Below, piece after piece: positions 11,640 to 14,224 of a DNA stretch of 14,224 nt. Source of the stretch: CAYYYG01 sp964476135 (GTDB taxonomy: Bacteria; Patescibacteriota; Microgenomatia; UBA1406; GWC2-37-13); NCBI GenBank assembly GCA_964476135.1, contig CAYYYG010000029.1:1-14224 (forward strand). The letters are read 5' to 3'. The notes under the pieces were generated by a model, which had not been told where the DNA came from, did no database searches, and saw only the letters and a program-made list of their open reading frames with translations. Positions within the stretch are counted from its first letter, which is position 1. Every line of letters begins with the position of its first letter. The position numbers and the translations under genes are program-made.

Positions 11640-13748
11640 ATGAACCTCAAGGCTTTGTTTTATCCGCGTTCAGTAGCAGTTATTGGCGCATCCTCAGAGC
11701 CTGGCAAAGTGGGTAACGACCTTGTTAAAAATCTTATAACTCAGAAGTTTGCCGGCACGATATATCCGGTGAACCCCAAATGCGCTGAGTTATACGGACT
11801 AAAATGCTACCCGTCCATTGCTGCAATACCAACCACTGCTGATCTGGCGATATTTGCGATCCCGGCCACCTTGGTTATACCTGTTCTTGAGGAGGCGGGA
11901 AAAAAGGGAGTCAAGTCAGCGGTCGTTATTTCTGCCGGATTCAAGGAGGCGGGCGAGGAGGGTAAAGCACGGGAAAAACAGCTGCAGGAAACTGCCGGAA
12001 AATACGATATGGCGATTATTGGCCCCAATTGTTTAGGATTTATTAATCCGGAGATAAACCTCAACGCTTCCTTTGCCTCGGTTATGCCGGCTTCCGGATC
12101 GGTCGCTTTTATTTCCCAGAGTGGCGCGTTATGCACCTCGGTTCTTGACTACGCGCAGTCACTTGGGGTCGGGTTTTCCAAGTTTGTGAGTATCGGCAAT
12201 AAAGCGATCGTTGATGAGATTGAACTTATCCACTATCTTACCGACGACCCGAAAACCAAAGTAATTATGATGTATGAGGAGCAGCTTGAGCGGGGTGCGG
12301 AGTTTATTAAAGTGGTCGGGAATCTCACCACCCGTCCCAATGCGACACCTGTCATTTCGCTTAAAGCTGGACGAACAACGGTTGGCGCTTCGGCCTCTGC
12401 CTCGCATACGGGAGCATTGGGAGGTGACGATACGATAGTCGATGCGATTTTCCGCAAAAGCGGTGTCATCCGCGCCTATTCGATAGAAGAATTGTTTGAT
12501 TACGCAATTGCCTTCGCCAATAATCCCCTTCCCGAGGGTAATCGCGTAGCAATCATTACCAATGCCGGTGGACCGGGCGTGCTGGCGGCCGATGCAAGCG
12601 TGAATCACGGCCTCGCAATAAATCCCCTTCCGGAAGCGGTGCAGTCTGCACTAAAAAAATCCCTGCCTCCTTCGGCTAATGTCCATAATCCGGTTGATGT
12701 GCTCGGGGATGCGAAGTCCGACAGATATATGGCGGCAATCAGTACAGTCCTTGGGGAGCCGACTGTTGATTCGGCGATCGTTCTTCTCACCCCGCAAACA
12801 ACGACCGAGATTAAAGAAACGGCAAAAATTATTATCGATCAGAAAATTAAACACGACAAGCCTCTTATTGCGAGTTTCATGGGGGTCAGGTCGGTTGAGC
12901 CGGGTGTGAAAATGCTGCAGGAGGCGGGGATTGCAACCGCTTTATTCCCGGAAGATGCGGCTTCGGCTATGGGGGCGACAACTTATTTCTCACTCCGACT
13001 TAAGGAACCGCACAGCAATATTATCAGCCCTGATAATTTCGATCGCGATAAAATATCTTCAATTATTGCTAGTGCTGAAAGGTTAAAAAACGGTTATATC
13101 AATGATGAAAATGTAAGGCAAATTTTTGCCGCGGCCGGCTTCAGTCTGCCGGTTTCAGTCACCGTCAAATCAAAATCGGAAATTGTAAATGTTAAAGATA
13201 GATTCCGCAGCCGGGTGGCGATAAAGATCGTTTCACCCGACATTATCCATAAAAGTGATGTTGGGGGAGTTGTTCTTAATGTGATTCCAGCCGATATCGA
13301 GGCGGTTTATGATGAGATGATGGATATAGTTTCGCAGAAGGCGCCGGGCGCAAAAATCGTGGGGGTTAATATATCGGAGATGATTGCCGGAGGCGTGGAG
13401 TTTATTGTCGGCGGAAAAAGGGATTTGCAAATAGGGGTCGGTGTGGTGATGGTCGGGACCGGCGGAATTTATGTTGAAGTTTATAAAGATATAAGCTTCG
13501 GCGCGACTCCTATTACCGAGCATGAAGCGAAACTTATGATCGGACGCACGAAAATAGGCGGACTCCTTGAGGGTACGCGCGGTAAAGCGCCTCTTGATAA
13601 AGCTGCGTTAATAAACGCAATCGGCCGGATATCAAAACTGATCGAAGAATTCCCGGCAATCGCCGAGATCGATATCAATCCGCTGATGCTGTTTGAAAAC
13701 GGAGCTGTGGTGGTTGATGGGAGGGTGAGGTTAAGATATGAAAAATAG
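11640..13748 (+). CDS. ADP-forming acetate-CoA ligase, fused alpha and beta parts
   Basis: 702 residues, the normal length of single-chain ADP-forming acyl-CoA synthetases. These convert acyl-CoA + ADP + Pi to the acid, CoA and ATP, a substrate-level phosphorylation step in fermenters. The alpha part starts with the CoA-binding fold (VAVIGASSEPGKVGN, 12-26), then IGPNCLGFINP (127-137) and SGSVAFISQSGALC (152-165). The phosphorylated His is H256 in ASHTGALGGDD. The beta part, an ATP-grasp domain from ~residue 485, includes AIKIVSPDIIHKSDVGGVVLN with its His537, and ends in EIDINPLMLFENGAVVVDGRVRL. All main catalytic landmarks are present. Acetate is the usual substrate, but other acids are possible. 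The gene stands alone with a leaderless-type start, and no clear terminator is seen after the TAG. Confidence 0.94.
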   Translation: MNLKALFYPRSVAVIGASSEPGKVGNDLVKNLITQKFAGTIYPVNPKCAELYGLKCYPSIAAIPTTADLAIFAIPATLVIPVLEEAGKKGVKSAVVISAGFKEAGEEGKAREKQLQETAGKYDMAIIGPNCLGFINPEINLNASFASVMPASGSVAFISQSGALCTSVLDYAQSLGVGFSKFVSIGNKAIVDEIELIHYLTDDPKTKVIMMYEEQLERGAEFIKVVGNLTTRPNATPVISLKAGRTTVGASASASHTGALGGDDTIVDAIFRKSGVIRAYSIEELFDYAIAFANNPLPEGNRVAIITNAGGPGVLAADASVNHGLAINPLPEAVQSALKKSLPPSANVHNPVDVLGDAKSDRYMAAISTVLGEPTVDSAIVLLTPQTTTEIKETAKIIIDQKIKHDKPLIASFMGVRSVEPGVKMLQEAGIATALFPEDAASAMGATTYFSLRLKEPHSNIISPDNFDRDKISSIIASAERLKNGYINDENVRQIFAAAGFSLPVSVTVKSKSEIVNVKDRFRSRVAIKIVSPDIIHKSDVGGVVLNVIPADIEAVYDEMMDIVSQKAPGAKIVGVNISEMIAGGVEFIVGGKRDLQIGVGVVMVGTGGIYVEVYKDISFGATPITEHEAKLMIGRTKIGGLLEGTRGKAPLDKAALINAIGRISKLIEEFPAIAEIDINPLMLFENGAVVVDGRVRLRYEK

Positions 13749-13834
13749 ATTATCGATAACTGTTGTATTCAACTTACAATAAAATCAAGCACGTCGCCTC
13801 AGTTTTTTCATAAAGATAAACCTTAAGTAATTTT

Positions 13835-13930
13835 TTATTTCAGCAACCATAACAATTCTTGCTCAGTAACTTCTAAAGTTGTTAACGAAAACGTTGAATT
13901 AACGATGCCAGCATATTCTTCTGCCGTCAT
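13835..13930 (-). CDS. Possible 31-residue ORF, low confidence
   Basis: ATG 13930 to TAA 13835-13837 on the minus strand encodes an acidic peptide starting MTAEEYAGIVNS and ending ELLWLLK. A stop codon lies directly upstream in frame. TATATT on the minus strand ends 7 nt before the ATG, the spacing of the leaderless starts elsewhere. It resembles no family I know. It may be a remnant or chance. Confidence 0.25.
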   Translation of the reverse strand: MTAEEYAGIVNSTFSLTTLEVTEQELLWLLK

Positions 13931-13937
13931 TTAACAA

Positions 13938-13945
13938 AATATAAT
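13938..13945. promoter_or_regulatory. Symmetric -10-like sequence between two tiny ORFs
   Basis: AATATAAT reads TATAAT on the plus strand (13940-13945) and TATATT on the minus strand (13938-13943). It lies between the 31-residue minus-strand ORF and the short plus-strand ORF with a Shine-Dalgarno. No good -35 on either side. Confidence 0.3.
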
Positions 13946-13984
13946 GGTGAATATACCAACGTAAAAGGAAGAGTGGTTTACCTT

Positions 13985-14036
13985 AAAGGAGATTTTTGTG
14001 AAAAAACATAAAAAGTTGTTGCATTACTCAGGATAG
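13985..14036 (+). other. Strong Shine-Dalgarno with a 12-codon ORF: leader peptide or gene remnant
   Basis: AAAGGAG (13985-13991) sits 6 nt before GTG 13998, which opens MKKHKKLLHYSG and stops at TAG 14034-14036. The basic start looks like the beginning of a secreted or membrane protein. One base less after TTGTT would continue as ALLRIVLSGEFW to a TGA. This may be the start of a frameshifted gene or a short leader peptide. Confidence 0.3.
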
Positions 14037-14150
14037 TATTGTCGGGGGAATTTTGGACAGTTTCATGATCAACCAACATTATATTACGACATTCATAGTT
14101 GAAGAGATTTCTGCAAGCGATAGCGTAAAGCTAAGAAAATAAGAAAATAT

Positions 14151-14224
14151 TTACTTCACCTCAAACCACCCGCCGTCGGAATGGCCGGAAACATCGGGTA
14201 CATACATCTGATAAGCCTGTGCCG
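14151..14224 (-). CDS. C-terminal end of an unidentified protein
   Basis: A minus-strand frame is open from the window edge to TAA at 14151-14153. The last 23 residues end in YVPDVSGHSDGGWFEVK. A higher GC content than the preceding intergenic stretch and a sensible protein end support a real gene whose main part lies outside the window. The piece is too short to assign. Confidence 0.5.
   Translation of the reverse strand, partial: AQAYQMYVPDVSGHSDGGWFEVK

Larger units (their letters stand above)
13749..14150. other. Mostly non-coding stretch, possibly decayed
   Basis: About 400 bp after the ligase gene without a convincing gene. It holds two tiny ORFs (listed separately), a symmetric -10-like sequence between them and stop codons in all frames elsewhere. 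The base mix is AT-richer than the neighbours. I see no tRNA, no insertion sequence end and no strong terminator; a weak TTGTA/TACAA pair after the ligase is the only hairpin near its end. Confidence 0.5.

Noticed and set aside
12844..12858. Fourth copy of the proA/proC repeat in the ligase gene (ATTAAACACGAC)
   Set aside because: It has an inserted AC within the core, a different reading frame context and encodes IKHD, so it is a chance near match.
13972..13980. A second LexA-like site (GTTTACC near 13974) and GTAAAC near 8325
   Set aside because: Each is a single half-site; the other arm of the inverted repeat is missing at the 4-base spacing.
1..14224. CRISPR array, tRNA or rRNA genes, transposase or integrase, toxin-antitoxin pair
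   Set aside because: No regularly spaced repeats, cloverleaf with CCA end, rRNA sequence or transposase/integrase motif was seen on either strand; the SdpI-like protein alone is not evidence of a toxin system.

Overview
The window looks like chromosomal sequence from a small-genome, AT-leaning bacterium, most likely a Candidate Phyla Radiation (Patescibacteria, Microgenomates-like) lineage. The pointers are very tight gene packing with a strand switch at almost every gene, large GT-C type membrane glycosyltransferases, a fused ADP-forming acyl-CoA ligase, and start codons sitting about 6-7 nt behind a -10 hexamer with no Shine-Dalgarno (leaderless pattern). This placement is an inference from gene style; no rRNA or ribosomal marker is present. 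A run of exactly 100 N (1463-1562) shows the sequence is a scaffold.

Layout. 1-893: C-terminal part of an unrecognised protein with degenerate helical repeats and a charged C-terminal helix. 920-1453: a Nudix protein that resembles type 1 IPP isomerase but lacks the catalytic Cys. After the gap comes an SdpI/DUF1648 membrane protein (minus strand). It is divergent from lexA (2255-2839), and the -35 elements of the two promoters overlap. A perfect 7+7 inverted repeat covers the lexA start codon and is the best candidate for the LexA operator. lexA runs tail to tail into a DoxX/DoxD-like membrane gene that follows rnhB on the minus strand. rnhB is divergent from a 3-hydroxyisobutyrate-dehydrogenase-like gene, with start codons only 20 bp apart. 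A 68-residue membrane protein and a perfect hairpin terminator follow. A 42-residue zinc-ribbon gene (minus strand) faces this terminator and has a strong Shine-Dalgarno.

5433-8349 is a complete proline biosynthesis operon on the minus strand, proB-proA-proC, with overlapping genes. It is headed by a clear T-box riboswitch with a canonical T-box bulge, an antiterminator and a competing terminator whose U-tract touches the proB start codon. Glu -> glutamyl phosphate (ProB) -> glutamate semialdehyde/P5C (ProA) -> proline (ProC) would be controlled by uncharged tRNA, by inference tRNA-Pro. The leader lacks a normal long Stem I. A short hairpin near its 5' end carries Pro codons (CCC/CCA) in the loop. 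ProB is unusually short, and proA plus proC carry three copies of an identical 14-bp sequence that always encodes ILNDV.

8452-11567 holds two convergent paralogous GT-C membrane proteins, and 11640-13748 an ADP-forming acetate-CoA ligase with fused alpha and beta parts. Their divergent promoters are interlocked within 35 bp. 13749-14150 has no convincing gene apart from two very short candidate ORFs. The last 74 bases hold the C-terminus of another minus-strand gene.
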